A stretch of DNA of 64,000 nt from JAISGQ01 sp045534445. Lineage in GTDB: Bacteria > Bacillota > Clostridia > Oscillospirales > Acutalibacteraceae. The notes under the pieces were generated by a model. That model had not been told where the DNA came from. It saw nothing but the letters and a program-made list of their open reading frames with translations, and did no database searches. The translations under genes and the position numbers were made by a program. Shown here in pieces: positions 1-8,208 of this stretch. How positions within the stretch are numbered: the stretch's first letter is position 1; each line of letters starts with the position of its first letter. The stretch lies in contig JAZSJQ010000057.1 of NCBI GenBank assembly GCA_045534445.1, forward strand, positions 45,309 to 109,308, read 5' to 3'.

Positions 1-180
1 CTCGATCATAGCATCGGTTATGGCTGGCAGAACTGGGAAGTTCATGTCCGCAACCCACATTGGGATTGAATCAAAGCCTTCTTTTGGCGCTCCGATGCCG
101 AAGGAGGGCTTGCCTATTGCGTCTATTGCTATTGCATCCTTGCCTCTGCGGTCAAGGATAGATGTAAAATCGTATTTCAT
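1..180 (-). CDS. MalY/PatB-type PLP aminotransferase, 5' part only
   Basis: The reading frame starts with ATG at 180 after GGAGACTACC and runs off the left edge, giving 60 residues. The N-terminus MKYDFTSILDRRG...KW-less segment followed by SIPMWVADMNFPVLPAI matches the start of the MalY/PatB class of fold-type I PLP enzymes (cystathionine beta-lyase or related aminotransferase), where MWVADMDF is a hallmark. The PLP lysine lies outside the window, so activity cannot be judged. It is the third gene of a minus-strand operon, 10 nt behind the deacetylase gene. Partial because of the window edge, not because of damage. Confidence 0.8.
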   Translation of the reverse strand, partial: MKYDFTSILDRRGKDAIAIDAIGKPSFGIGAPKEGFDSIPMWVADMNFPVLPAITDAMIE

Positions 181-190
181 GGTAGTCTCC

Positions 191-1030
191 TTAAAATTTG
201 ACTGTCTGTCCGGCAGGGATCTTCACGGTGTTTTTTCCGTCAAAGCCCCAGAGGTCTGTTGCTGTGGGATTGCATACGACGCTTGCATCTGCCGAGAATA
301 CAAGCTCGGAAAATGCGTGGGTATAGTCATAGATTTCCATATTTGTTGCATACCAGATATCATTGTGTCCGCCAAGCTTTTCCAGAGCATTTTCTATAAC
401 ATACCAGTTGTCATCACGTTCAAACTCATAAGAATGTCCCCAGAGATAGAACAGCATGGGCTCACGGTCTGCTTCTTTATTCATGAATATGTCTGTAAGA
501 TCGGATAGCTTTTCGTCGTTGTGATGGCAGGTGGGCTTGAGTCGCAGCCAGTCACGGGGCATTTCAAAGCTATGGCTTGATTCAACGGTGCGGCAGTATT
601 TTATTCCTGCAAGACGCAGAATCTCCACTACATCGTCGGAATACGCTCCGTAGGGGTACGCTCCGCCTTTTATAATGGTTTCATACTGCTGTTCAAGCAT
701 TCGGCGGTCGTTTATTATATCATACATTGCTTCGCTTGTCGGCAGAGAGTCCCAGAACGGGTGGTCTGTGCCGTGAATCGCAACCTCCACTCCCTCATGC
801 CCGTATACTTTCTGACTTTCTGTAAGGCTCATTCGACGGTGTATCTGACCCTCGGGCCATCTATGTCCTTCGGGTGCATAGAGTCCTGCATTTATATTGA
901 ACGTGCCTTTGATGCCGTTCTTTTTCATTATTTCAATGAGACGGATATCCTGCTCCACTCCGTCGTCATAGCTTAAGGTCAGCGCCTTTGCCCGTCCCTC
1001 GGGAAAACGCATACGAAACTGTACTGCCAT
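191..1030 (-). CDS. Cytoplasmic NodB-like polysaccharide deacetylase family protein
   Basis: 279 residues starting after AGGAGGCATAGC. The NodB fold is shown by SYDDGVE near residue 20 (catalytic and metal Asp pair), GTFNINAG, and the metal-binding HGTDH near residue 85; WGHSYEFE near residue 196 supplies the late motif. There is no signal peptide or membrane segment, so unlike most peptidoglycan or chitin deacetylases of this family it should act in the cytoplasm. A small beta-rich tail follows the catalytic domain. It lies 1 nt from the end of the HExxH gene upstream and 10 nt before the aminotransferase, so the three are co-transcribed. Family assignment is firm; the substrate is unknown. 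Confidence 0.8.
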   Translation of the reverse strand: MAVQFRMRFPEGRAKALTLSYDDGVEQDIRLIEIMKKNGIKGTFNINAGLYAPEGHRWPEGQIHRRMSLTESQKVYGHEGVEVAIHGTDHPFWDSLPTSEAMYDIINDRRMLEQQYETIIKGGAYPYGAYSDDVVEILRLAGIKYCRTVESSHSFEMPRDWLRLKPTCHHNDEKLSDLTDIFMNKEADREPMLFYLWGHSYEFERDDNWYVIENALEKLGGHNDIWYATNMEIYDYTHAFSELVFSADASVVCNPTATDLWGFDGKNTVKIPAGQTVKF

Positions 1031-1031
1031 G

Positions 1032-1490
1032 CTATGCCTCCTGATAATACTTTTCTATAATTCTATATCTGTAATAATTAGCCTGACGCTCAGATGCCGC
1101 ATCACTTTGCTCTAAATCGATCACCCACTGAAAATAATGAGTCAGCTCATGAACAAGTGAGCTTAATATTTGCTCATATATTTCTTCTTTTGAAAATTCA
1201 TTCAGCAAATCAGACTCAATTTTTGAAGGTATTCTGATATATGGCGTTCTTTTTTCAAACCATCTGAAGCTGCCATATGCCATTATGCCATTTAATAATC
1301 TGACTTTTTCACAGTTTTTTATATATACGTTGAGACGGACGGGAAATATATACCTTCTTCTCAGCCATTTTGCAAATAAAATGCAGGCTTTTCGCAAATC
1401 ATCATCAATACCCTTTTCGTAGTGAAAGAATATTCCTTTGTTGTCTGCTTTTAAACCTCGCTCGGTCTCAAATTTCTGCCAAAGATTCAT
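1032..1490 (-). CDS. Small putative zinc metallopeptidase (HExxH), unrecognised family
   Basis: 152 residues, ATG at 1490 after GGGTGGGAGA. The C-terminal third carries VHELTHYFQW, a classical HExxH zinc-peptidase motif, followed about 15 residues later by ERQANYYRYR, where a third ligand Glu would be expected (E-x-x-A-N-Y is reminiscent of SprT-like or IrrE-like peptidases). No signal peptide and no membrane segment. First gene of the operon with the deacetylase and aminotransferase. I do not recognise the family beyond the motif; a role in processing a cytoplasmic substrate is only inference. Confidence 0.6.
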   Translation of the reverse strand: MNLWQKFETERGLKADNKGIFFHYEKGIDDDLRKACILFAKWLRRRYIFPVRLNVYIKNCEKVRLLNGIMAYGSFRWFEKRTPYIRIPSKIESDLLNEFSKEEIYEQILSSLVHELTHYFQWVIDLEQSDAASERQANYYRYRIIEKYYQEA

Positions 1491-1517
1491 TCTCCCACCC
1501 TTTCATTCATAAAATTA

Positions 1518-1546
1518 ATTTTACCACACTCTCCACGTTTCTGCAA
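1518..1546 (-). promoter_or_regulatory. SigA-type promoter for the 1490-1 operon
   Basis: On the minus strand TTGCAG (1546-1541) and TAAAAT (1523-1518) are separated by 17 nt, placed about 28 nt before the ATG at 1490. Confidence 0.6.
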
Positions 1547-1569
1547 TAACTCATGACTGCAAACGCAAA

Positions 1570-1596
1570 ACGACGGCACTGATTCAGTGCCGTCGT
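1570..1596 (-). terminator. Rho-independent terminator after the lipoprotein gene
   Basis: ACGACGGCACT / AGTGCCGTCGT form an 11-bp stem around a GATTC (GAATC on the minus strand) loop and are followed on the minus strand by TTTTGCG. It sits 4 nt past the lipoprotein stop codon and probably ends the whole 7855-1601 transcript. Confidence 0.75.
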
Positions 1597-1600
1597 AATT

Positions 1601-2209
1601 TTATTCAAAGGTGAAGAAGCCGTAAACCTGCTCCACATTCATTATGCTGTAGTAACCGAGGGTTTCGCCTCTTACTTCTTCATATCTGCCGGGCCACCAG
1701 CTAAGGAATTCCTCGGAAAAATCATAGATGGGAGTGTCGGGTTTAAAAAGCATGAAGGTCTCGCTGTCTTCAAGTCCGTAAGGATATGATGCTATATATT
1801 TCACACCGTCTTCTATCCATTCCTTGCCCATCTCGTCCTTTACGGTAACCTTGCCGATGGTCATTTCATAGCTGTACTCATCAACCTTTGTGATGTTCTC
1901 AAAGCTGCCGCTGAATTCACAGATGTAGTAGCTTCCATTCGGGTAATCTTCGCCTGTTGAACCCATTTCAGAATCATGATATTTGCCTGTGAATGTGCCG
2001 TCGGGGTTCAGGGTAAGCTCTGTACCCCAGCCGCCTGCACCGCTGGAGAAATAAAAATCAAGGGGCAGGAAATCAAGCTCGGTTTCTGTTTTTTCCGTCT
2101 TGCTTTCTGTCATTGTCTGAACCGATTCGTCATCCTTTTTCTCTGATGCACAGGCTGCACAGCACAGAAGCAGGGTCAATGCCAGAAGCATACTTATTAT
2201 TTTTTTCAT
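1601..2209 (-). CDS. Lipoprotein of unknown function
   Basis: 202 residues, ATG at 2209 after GGGAAGGTGATAAA. The N-terminus is a type II signal peptide (KK, hydrophobic stretch, lipobox LCCAAC with Cys near residue 20), so the mature protein should be lipid-anchored outside the cell. An acidic, Thr/Glu-rich linker (residues 24-47) leads to a beta-rich domain with GTELTLNPDGTFTG, a pattern seen in small lipocalin-like or META-like lipoproteins; I cannot place it in a named family. It lies 60 nt behind the histidine kinase gene without a visible terminator between, so it may be the last gene of the two-component/ABC module and could be an accessory sensor or binding protein. Confidence 0.7.
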   Translation of the reverse strand: MKKIISMLLALTLLLCCAACASEKKDDESVQTMTESKTEKTETELDFLPLDFYFSSGAGGWGTELTLNPDGTFTGKYHDSEMGSTGEDYPNGSYYICEFSGSFENITKVDEYSYEMTIGKVTVKDEMGKEWIEDGVKYIASYPYGLEDSETFMLFKPDTPIYDFSEEFLSWWPGRYEEVRGETLGYYSIMNVEQVYGFFTFE

Positions 2210-2268
2210 TTTATCACCTTCCCTGTTTTTATCTTACCACTTTTGTCCGTTTTTCCAACATAAAATTA

Positions 2269-3501
2269 TCACACAGGAGAAAAAACTGCGGTGACGCTCA
2301 TTGCGCCGTCCTTTATCTGTGCGAAGACCTCGCCGTGCATCTTGTTCATAATGCATCGGCAGATATATAGACCTAATCCGCTGCCGTTTTTGTCTGCGGC
2401 ATTGGTGCCTCGCCAGAAGCTGTCGAACATATGAGGCAGTTCGCTTTCGGGCAGTGTACAGCCCCAGTTTGTAACGGTCACAAGGCGGCAGCCCTCTTCT
2501 TCGGTTACGTCTATTGATATTCTTTTGCCGTCACCGTATTTTATGGCATTCTCCATTATATTCTGGAGCACCTCTGTCCCTCGGTCACAGTCGCCGCGAA
2601 TCAGGCAGTTGCTGTAGTCGGAAACGGAAAATTCCGTCTTTAACAGGCGCAGCTTGTCCTTATAGAAATCGGTCACTCCGCCGAGCATTTCGGAAAGGTA
2701 AAATTCGCCGTCTTGCACTTCTATCGACAGGAAATCCTCCTTTGATGCTTTCACTATGCCCGAGACATAACCCTCTATCTCATCTGCCTTTTCGTTTATG
2801 CTCTCTGCTATTTCTGCCTGCTTTTCCGTGTCCTCATAAAGACCCTTTGAAAGCGCCTTTGAATAAAGCTTGATTGCGGAAAGGGGAATCTTGATGTCGT
2901 GAGACAGGGAGAGAATCAGCTTTTTGCGCTCTGCCTGCAGGCTCATCTCTGTTTCCTTATTCTGTTCGAGCTTCTCTCTGAGCATGTCCATGCCCCATAT
3001 GAATCTGCCGAAATAACGCTGGCGGTTTTCCTTCAGTGGCATTGTAAGATTGCCCTTTGACAGCTCGTAGGGCATTTCGCGAAGGGTCAGAAAGGGCTTT
3101 ACCACACGGCGGCGCAGGTACAGAAGTACTGCAATCACAATTGCAGCCATTACGCCAAGAGACAGGTTTACCGTTGTTATTATATTCTTTTCCATGCCCT
3201 TTGACTCGGAATAATCAAAACGGTAATATCTGCCGTTTATCTCCCTGATAAGATAATCGCTGCTGCCTCCTGTTATGCCCTCATTCCCCTCAATGAGAAA
3301 AACGGCCGTCAGTGTGGGATAATCAGACAGCAAAAGGGCTTCCATGCCCTCTTTTTCTATCACTGCTGCCGCTCGGGCGGCGTCTACTCTGTGCTGTCTG
3401 CCCTCTGACTGCGCCGATGAGCCCATCCACAGATTGACTCCTGCAAAAATCAGTGTTGCAAGCAGAATTACTGTTATAAGCAATCGGTTGAAGGCTTTCA
3501 T
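2269..3501 (-). CDS. Membrane sensor histidine kinase
   Basis: 410 residues from the ATG at 3501; a TTG 15 nt upstream is in frame, but GAGGAG lies between the two, so the ATG is preferred. Order: first membrane segment (about residues 5-25), an extracytoplasmic part of about 90 residues, second membrane segment (about 108-128), HAMP-like linker, then the H box SHDIKIPLSAIK with His near 198, N box QNIMENAIKYGDG near 314 and G box GSGLGLYIC near 374, followed by a short end. All catalytic motifs are intact. The RR stop at 3506 is 4 nt from this start, so kinase and regulator are translationally coupled. It presumably phosphorylates the neighbouring regulator in response to envelope stress or a peptide; the ligand is not visible. 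Confidence 0.9.
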   Translation of the reverse strand: MKAFNRLLITVILLATLIFAGVNLWMGSSAQSEGRQHRVDAARAAAVIEKEGMEALLLSDYPTLTAVFLIEGNEGITGGSSDYLIREINGRYYRFDYSESKGMEKNIITTVNLSLGVMAAIVIAVLLYLRRRVVKPFLTLREMPYELSKGNLTMPLKENRQRYFGRFIWGMDMLREKLEQNKETEMSLQAERKKLILSLSHDIKIPLSAIKLYSKALSKGLYEDTEKQAEIAESINEKADEIEGYVSGIVKASKEDFLSIEVQDGEFYLSEMLGGVTDFYKDKLRLLKTEFSVSDYSNCLIRGDCDRGTEVLQNIMENAIKYGDGKRISIDVTEEEGCRLVTVTNWGCTLPESELPHMFDSFWRGTNAADKNGSGLGLYICRCIMNKMHGEVFAQIKDGAMSVTAVFSPV

Positions 3502-3505
3502 GTTT

Positions 3506-4171
3506 TCACTCCTCAAATCTGTAGCCTGTGCCCCAGACGGTAAGAATGTGCTTCGGATTTTTAGGGTCTGCTTCGATCTTTTCTCTCAGCCACTTTATAT
3601 GGACCGTGAGAGTCTGAGGCTCGGAATCACTGTCAAAGCCCCATATTCTCGAAAACAGCATATCCTTTGAAAGGGTCGTTCCTCTGTTTTCCATGAACAG
3701 CTCAAGAAGGTCCACTTCCTTGGCGGTCATTTTGAGTTCTTTGTCCCCGCATCTGACAACGCGGCGCACTCTGTCAAGGGTGATATCGCCGCAGGTAAGG
3801 CTGTCCTGCTCGAATCTTCTGCGGAAGATGCCCTTGATTTTGGCTATCATGATGTCGATATCAAAGGGCTTTTCTATGTAGTCATCTGCGCCGAGAATCA
3901 GCCCGTTGAGCTTGTCTTCCTTGGTTATTCTGGCACTGACTATGAATATGGGCGTGTTTTCCTTTTCCCTTATCTTTCTGCACACTGCAAAGCCGTCGAT
4001 GCCAGGCAGCATTACATCAAGAATTACGAGCTTTGCACCGTATTTTTCGAATATGGAAAGTGCCTTTTCGCCGCTGTCGGCATGGCTTACGGTGTACCCC
4101 TCCGCCCGAAGAAAATCGCAGAGCAGAGCGGATATTTCTGTATTGTCCTCAACTACAAGTATATCGGTCAT
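3506..4171 (-). CDS. OmpR/PhoB-family response regulator
   Basis: 221 residues, ATG at 4171 after AAGGGGATAATGCT. The receiver domain shows the acidic pair VVEDN near residue 8, the phospho-acceptor Asp in VILDVMLPGIDG near 52 and the conserved Lys in EKPFDI near 102. The C-terminal winged helix (about 125-221) has the usual TAKEVDLLELFMENRG and TLTVHIKWLREKIE recognition-helix region. VanR/BceR-like length and layout. Partner of the kinase encoded 4 nt downstream. Likely targets the 11-bp direct repeat at 7928-7949 in front of the permease gene. A hairpin at 4199-4225 lies in the upstream spacer and is not followed by a U tract. Confidence 0.92.
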   Translation of the reverse strand: MTDILVVEDNTEISALLCDFLRAEGYTVSHADSGEKALSIFEKYGAKLVILDVMLPGIDGFAVCRKIREKENTPIFIVSARITKEDKLNGLILGADDYIEKPFDIDIMIAKIKGIFRRRFEQDSLTCGDITLDRVRRVVRCGDKELKMTAKEVDLLELFMENRGTTLSKDMLFSRIWGFDSDSEPQTLTVHIKWLREKIEADPKNPKHILTVWGTGYRFEE

Positions 4172-4233
4172 AGCATTATCCCCTTTTATATGGGTTTTGC
4201 AGAGACGGTAAAAAACCGCCTCTGCTGTGATAA

Positions 4234-4683
4234 TCAGATTATAAAATTAACAAGTGCAAATATTATATGGCAGACGGAGAATATAGCCGCAGGAACAAGT
4301 GCTATTGCATTTTTGCGGTCTATGGCAAAAAGCAGAAATGCAAGGCATGGCAGTACGGTCATGCCGAGAATTACGGAGACTGCGGTAATTCCAGTGTAGT
4401 ACAGCACCCAGCAGACATAGTAAAGAATCACGCAGGCTGCTGATGCACCGATTACAGGGGTCAGCGCAAGCTTTTTCCGCTTTGTGTTTATAAACGCGCA
4501 GAGTGAAAACACCATTAGCACCTGACACACCGATGCAATCATGTCAATTACGGGAGTTAACGACTGGGTTCTGAGTACATCATTCGGCGCAGGAATTGCA
4601 AACCATATGATGTTCGGTATCATGACTGCAAGGAAAAGCATCAGTCCCCACACATCAAAGCCCATTCTGTAGTTTTTCAGCAT
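4234..4683 (-). CDS. Small integral membrane protein, four predicted segments
   Basis: 149 residues with hydrophobic stretches at about 12-32, 45-68, 77-98 and 103-145, and short polar loops. ATG at 4683, with a weak upstream GAGGCGGAA. It sits between the ATPase gene (19 nt) and the response regulator gene. I recognise no named family; similar small membrane proteins often accompany FtsX-type ABC modules, so a role in the transporter or sensor is plausible but inferred. Confidence 0.7.
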   Translation of the reverse strand: MLKNYRMGFDVWGLMLFLAVMIPNIIWFAIPAPNDVLRTQSLTPVIDMIASVCQVLMVFSLCAFINTKRKKLALTPVIGASAACVILYYVCWVLYYTGITAVSVILGMTVLPCLAFLLFAIDRKNAIALVPAAIFSVCHIIFALVNFII

Positions 4684-4702
4684 TCTGCCATTCCGCCTCT
4701 CT

Positions 4703-5470
4703 TTACCATCCCATTTCCATCAGCCAGTTTGAAATTGCACGCTCTCTGTCACGAAGCGGCGATACGCCGTCGTACATATCAAGATTATACTCGCCCTTTA
4801 TGTTTCCGTCAACGATGTACATTACCCTCGTGCAGCGAGCGGCGACCTTTGTATCGTGGGTTACCAGCATTACGGTTGTACCCTCGCGGTTTACAGCGCC
4901 CAGCATATCCATTACTTCGTCCGATGCTGAGCGGTTGAGTGCGCCTGTGGGCTCGTCGGCAAAGATCATCTTCGGCTTATTGATAAGGCTTCTGCACAGG
5001 CAGGCGCGCTGGAGCTGACCGCCTGATACTTCGTCTATGCCATTGTCGGCAGTTTCGATTATGCCCTGCTTTCTCATAAGCTCGCGTCCGCGCTCGGCTT
5101 TTTCCTTTCTGCTTTCATTTATCTTCTTTGACTGGCAGGAAGGCAGGAGAATATTATCGAGAATATTGAGATTCTTGAGCATGTACATCTGCTGGAAGAT
5201 AAAGCCCATGTGGTCAAGTCTGAGAGCGGAAAGCTCCTTATCGTTCATTGCGGCAATGCTCTTACCGTCAAAAAGCACATCTCCTGCGGTGAGCTTATCC
5301 ATGCCCGACACCGCATAGAGCAGTGTGGATTTACCGGAGCCCGAGGGACCCATGACAGCTACCATTTCGCCCTCGCTGACAGAAAAGTTTACGTTCTTGA
5401 GTACATTGTTCTGACGCTTGTTGAGTACATAGGTCTTGCAGAGATCCTTTACTTCGAGAATTTTATTCAT
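4703..5470 (-). CDS. ABC transporter ATP-binding protein (MacB/BceA-like)
   Basis: 255 residues. Walker A GPSGSGKST near residue 39-47, Q-loop region FIFQQMYMLKNL, signature SGGQLQR near 150, Walker B MIFADEPTGAL near 166 and H-loop VTHD. The NILDNILLP and DEPTGALN sequences are typical of the MacB/LolD/BceA group that energises FtsX permeases. 18 nt downstream of the permease gene, its obvious partner. Expected role: ATP-driven conformational coupling for export of or protection from an antimicrobial peptide or lipid. Confidence 0.93.
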   Translation of the reverse strand: MNKILEVKDLCKTYVLNKRQNNVLKNVNFSVSEGEMVAVMGPSGSGKSTLLYAVSGMDKLTAGDVLFDGKSIAAMNDKELSALRLDHMGFIFQQMYMLKNLNILDNILLPSCQSKKINESRKEKAERGRELMRKQGIIETADNGIDEVSGGQLQRACLCRSLINKPKMIFADEPTGALNRSASDEVMDMLGAVNREGTTVMLVTHDTKVAARCTRVMYIVDGNIKGEYNLDMYDGVSPLRDRERAISNWLMEMGW

Positions 5471-5488
5471 AACAGGTTTATCCTTTCT

Positions 5489-7855
5489 TTATTCAATACT
5501 GGAGGTCTGGGAGGCGGTTATCTTCTTCGTGCTCTGTGCGGCAATGAATACCGCAATGAGTGTTGCTCCTATGAGCATAAGGGGATATATCACATAAGCC
5601 TCAAGAGGTACTATGTCGTATTTTATAAAATCTGCACCCATCATTTTAAATATCGGGGTGATAAGAAGCTGGGTTGCAGGGGTGGAAAGTGCTATGCCGA
5701 GAACGGCGGATATTATCAGCACTATGCCCATTCTCAGAACATGCCAGCGGACTGTGAAGCCCTTTGTAAAGCCTGCTGCTCTCAGCATTGCGATCTGTCC
5801 CTTTTCCTTGGCGATGAAGGAACGCTCCATGAGCATGGCGATCATCATGCAGATAATTATCATAATCGGTGTGAGCAGATTGCGGATGGATTCGACCATT
5901 TCAGCAGAGCCTGTGAAATAGTTTGCATATTCTCCGCCATTCATAACCCTGGATTCCGGATAAAGCTCCGCCAGGCGCTCCTTGCGTCTCTCAAGCTCTT
6001 TTTCGTCGGGGTTATCACAGAAGGTTATCTGATAGGCATTGAAGCCTGCTGCCTGAGAGTAGTTTATCTCGGCATCTTCATGAAGTCTTACACCGTTGCC
6101 CATGTTCATCATGGACTGGAATATTCCCACAACCAGAACTTCACGCTTTTTGTCCATGTCGGTGTAGGTAAAGGTATCCCCTATCGTTACGTCAAGGGCC
6201 TCTGCCACCTTTGTGGTTATTGCCACCTCATCAGGATTCTGCGGTGCTGAGCCTTCGGAATAAACATAATCCGAAGCCTTTACACCTGTTCCCTGGAAAA
6301 TCATTCCTGCATAAGAATTTTCTCCTGCATCAAGGGTGCTGAACATGAATATCTCGCCGAAGGCATAACAAGGCATTCCTTCTTCTTCAAGGGTCTTTTC
6401 TATTTCCTTCAGGTCTCGTCTGAAATTGTCTCTGCCCTTTTCCTCGAAATAGTCAACATATGTTGTGTCAACCAGATAAACATCGCTTTCGGCAGTTCCG
6501 AAATAGGCTACCAGCTTATCACTTTTCAGGGTGTTTATTGTGTTGATGACAACTATTGTCATAACAAGGCACAGTGTAAAGGCTATTATCATAGTGATAT
6601 AGCGTTTTGCGTTGCTCAGAATATCATTGAGCGACAGGAAGGACACAGGTCTCATTCGTCCCTTTGCAAGGGACAGGGGACTTCTTTTTGAGAATCTCTC
6701 ACCCTCTGAGCCGTCACGGACAGCCGCTACAGGTGAAAGCTTCTTTACTCTCTTTGTGCCGCCCCAGCAGAATATCATTACTACGAAAACCACCAGTGCA
6801 ACACAGATGACATTTACAAAATAAAGTCTGCTGCCGTTTATTATCATTATCTGAGAAGCTTTTTCAAGCAGCATATTGCCGAAGGGAATACCTGCTGCAA
6901 GTCCCAGCACAGCGCCGACTACAGAAATCGCAAAGTATTTTACGAGATACAGACCTCTTATCTTTCTGTCTGATATGCCCACTGCCTTCATTACGCCGAT
7001 CTCACGGAATTCCTGAGAGAGTGTGAAGTTGATGGTGAAGCGAAGCACAACTATCGCTATGAGCACAAGGCAGATGCTGACTACAAGAAATACTCCTGCA
7101 ACTGCCATGTCAAGAACATACATCGACTGCATCAGGTCGGAGTCTGCCATCAGAACTGTGCTCAGTCCTGTATCCATAAGCTCTTTTGCAAATTTCTTTG
7201 TGTCTTTTGTCTCTATTGAGCAGAGTGCTCCTGCACGCTGCTGTTCCTTTACAAGAGGCTCTGAATAAATCTCTTTGAAATCCTCGTATGATATTATGCA
7301 TCTTGTTGATCCTACATTGGGAGAACCTAAAAGTGCGTCCTTGATAAAAGCTTCAACAGTAAATTCTTTTTTTGTTTCTCCGAGGGTTACCATAATGGTA
7401 TCGCCGACTTTGATATCGTTCTTGTTTCTTAATTTGACAGGCAGATATATCTTGCCGCTTTCTATCGACTCAATAAGCATGTCGTCCTCTGTGAAATAAG
7501 AAAGGGACGCTTCCTCGAAAGCGAAAAGAGTCAGTGTCGGTGCATTTTCTATCTCTTCGCCGTTTAATAACGCATCGTCCGCACTCAGATAAACAAGCGG
7601 CTCGGTGTGATGGGAATCGGCAAGCTCTATAGAACCGATCACACTGTCGAGCTCTTCTGCCTCCGTTCCCTTTGTCATTACAACGTAGTCGCTCATGCCT
7701 GCCATTTCAAAGAAATCGTCCTGCGCATTGATTATGGTCAGAATGTTGTTTGCACTGCTCGATACAAACACCGCCGACAGGGTTATGAATACAAGCAGTA
7801 TGATGTTCATTACCTTATTTCGCTTAAGGTCTTTTTTCAGTATTCTAAGATACAT
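5489..7855 (-). CDS. FtsX-family ABC permease, two-FtsX-domain type
   Basis: 788 residues. Membrane segment at about 15-37, a roughly 200-residue extracytoplasmic MacB_PCD-like domain, first FtsX domain with segments between about 250 and 380 (FREIGVMKAVGIS is the conserved cytoplasmic coupling motif), another single segment near 430, a second extracytoplasmic domain, and a second FtsX domain at about 640-780 (EKGQIAMLRAAGFTKG). Complete length for the large bacterial permeases that pair with one MacB-like ATPase. First gene of the module; the promoter at 7916 lies 61 nt upstream and carries the direct repeat. Start chosen at ATG 7855 after AGAAAGGACAGAAAAG. Confidence 0.9.
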   Translation of the reverse strand: MYLRILKKDLKRNKVMNIILLVFITLSAVFVSSSANNILTIINAQDDFFEMAGMSDYVVMTKGTEAEELDSVIGSIELADSHHTEPLVYLSADDALLNGEEIENAPTLTLFAFEEASLSYFTEDDMLIESIESGKIYLPVKLRNKNDIKVGDTIMVTLGETKKEFTVEAFIKDALLGSPNVGSTRCIISYEDFKEIYSEPLVKEQQRAGALCSIETKDTKKFAKELMDTGLSTVLMADSDLMQSMYVLDMAVAGVFLVVSICLVLIAIVVLRFTINFTLSQEFREIGVMKAVGISDRKIRGLYLVKYFAISVVGAVLGLAAGIPFGNMLLEKASQIMIINGSRLYFVNVICVALVVFVVMIFCWGGTKRVKKLSPVAAVRDGSEGERFSKRSPLSLAKGRMRPVSFLSLNDILSNAKRYITMIIAFTLCLVMTIVVINTINTLKSDKLVAYFGTAESDVYLVDTTYVDYFEEKGRDNFRRDLKEIEKTLEEEGMPCYAFGEIFMFSTLDAGENSYAGMIFQGTGVKASDYVYSEGSAPQNPDEVAITTKVAEALDVTIGDTFTYTDMDKKREVLVVGIFQSMMNMGNGVRLHEDAEINYSQAAGFNAYQITFCDNPDEKELERRKERLAELYPESRVMNGGEYANYFTGSAEMVESIRNLLTPIMIIICMMIAMLMERSFIAKEKGQIAMLRAAGFTKGFTVRWHVLRMGIVLIISAVLGIALSTPATQLLITPIFKMMGADFIKYDIVPLEAYVIYPLMLIGATLIAVFIAAQSTKKITASQTSSIE

Positions 7856-7915
7856 AAGGCTTTTCTGTCCTTTCTCTGAAAGTGCCCTCAGGGCGTCCCC
7901 CTCGGAACTGTCATG

Positions 7916-7949
7916 AGTTTAGCACGGCAATTATTAAACAATCCTTAAA
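7916..7949 (-). promoter_or_regulatory. Promoter with 11-bp tandem direct repeat, likely response regulator operator
   Basis: Read on the minus strand, TTTAAGGATTG (7949-7939) is followed directly by TTTAATAATTG (7938-7928), 9 of 11 positions identical, one helical turn apart. Six nt further is TGC-TAAACT (extended -10, hexamer 7921-7916). The repeats occupy the place of a -35 box, as expected for activation by an OmpR-type dimer. Confidence 0.55.
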
Positions 7950-8004
7950 TGATTTAATATTCTGTTTTTTCATTTTAGCACACTTTGTTCTGTAAGAACA
8001 GCAA

Positions 8005-8034
8005 AAAGCTCCTTCCCGTTCGGAAAGGAGCTTT
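8005..8034 (-). terminator. Terminator downstream of the YczE-like gene
   Basis: AAAGCTCCTT and AAGGAGCTTT form a 10-bp stem around CCCGTTCGGA; the minus strand continues with TTTTTGC. It would end leftward transcription from the gene at 8859-8209. Confidence 0.65.
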
Positions 8035-8100
8035 AAATAAATCATAATAGTTTTTTGCATTTTACAAAAGGATACAATCACGGCAATATATACTCGGATT

Positions 8101-8177
8101 TTCCACCTCATCCGCCTCGTCGAGTTCGCATTTTTGCGAACTCTGCTCGGCACCTTCCCCTCAAGGGGAAGGCTTTA
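8101..8177. repeat. Intergenic double-hairpin repeat, copy A
   Basis: Two consecutive hairpins: GAGTTCGC/GCGAACTC (8122-8143 region) and CCTTCCCCT/AGGGGAAGG (8153-8172), followed by CTTT. A second, diverged copy with the same order lies at 14955-15022. The pattern TCANNC...hairpin...CCTTCCCC TCA AGGGGAAGGC is one I associate with dispersed elements of gut Clostridia; no transposase is encoded here. Confidence 0.55.
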
Positions 8178-8208
8178 ATTGCATTGTCCCCTTTGGAAAC
8201 CTGTTTTT

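Larger units (their letters stand above)
7856..8208. other. Gene-free stretch of 353 nt
   Basis: Holds the promoter and direct repeat of the FtsX module (7916-7949), a terminator (8005-8034) and an intergenic repeat copy (8101-8177). An 80-codon open frame on the minus strand has no ribosome binding site and runs through the terminator and repeat, so I do not call it. Confidence 0.7.

Noticed and set aside
4199..4225. Hairpin between the small membrane protein and response regulator genes as a terminator
   Set aside because: On the minus strand it is followed by AAAACCC, with no U tract, so termination is not supported.
7911..8153. 80-codon minus-strand frame
   Set aside because: It spans a terminator, a repeat element and a promoter, and has no ribosome binding site.
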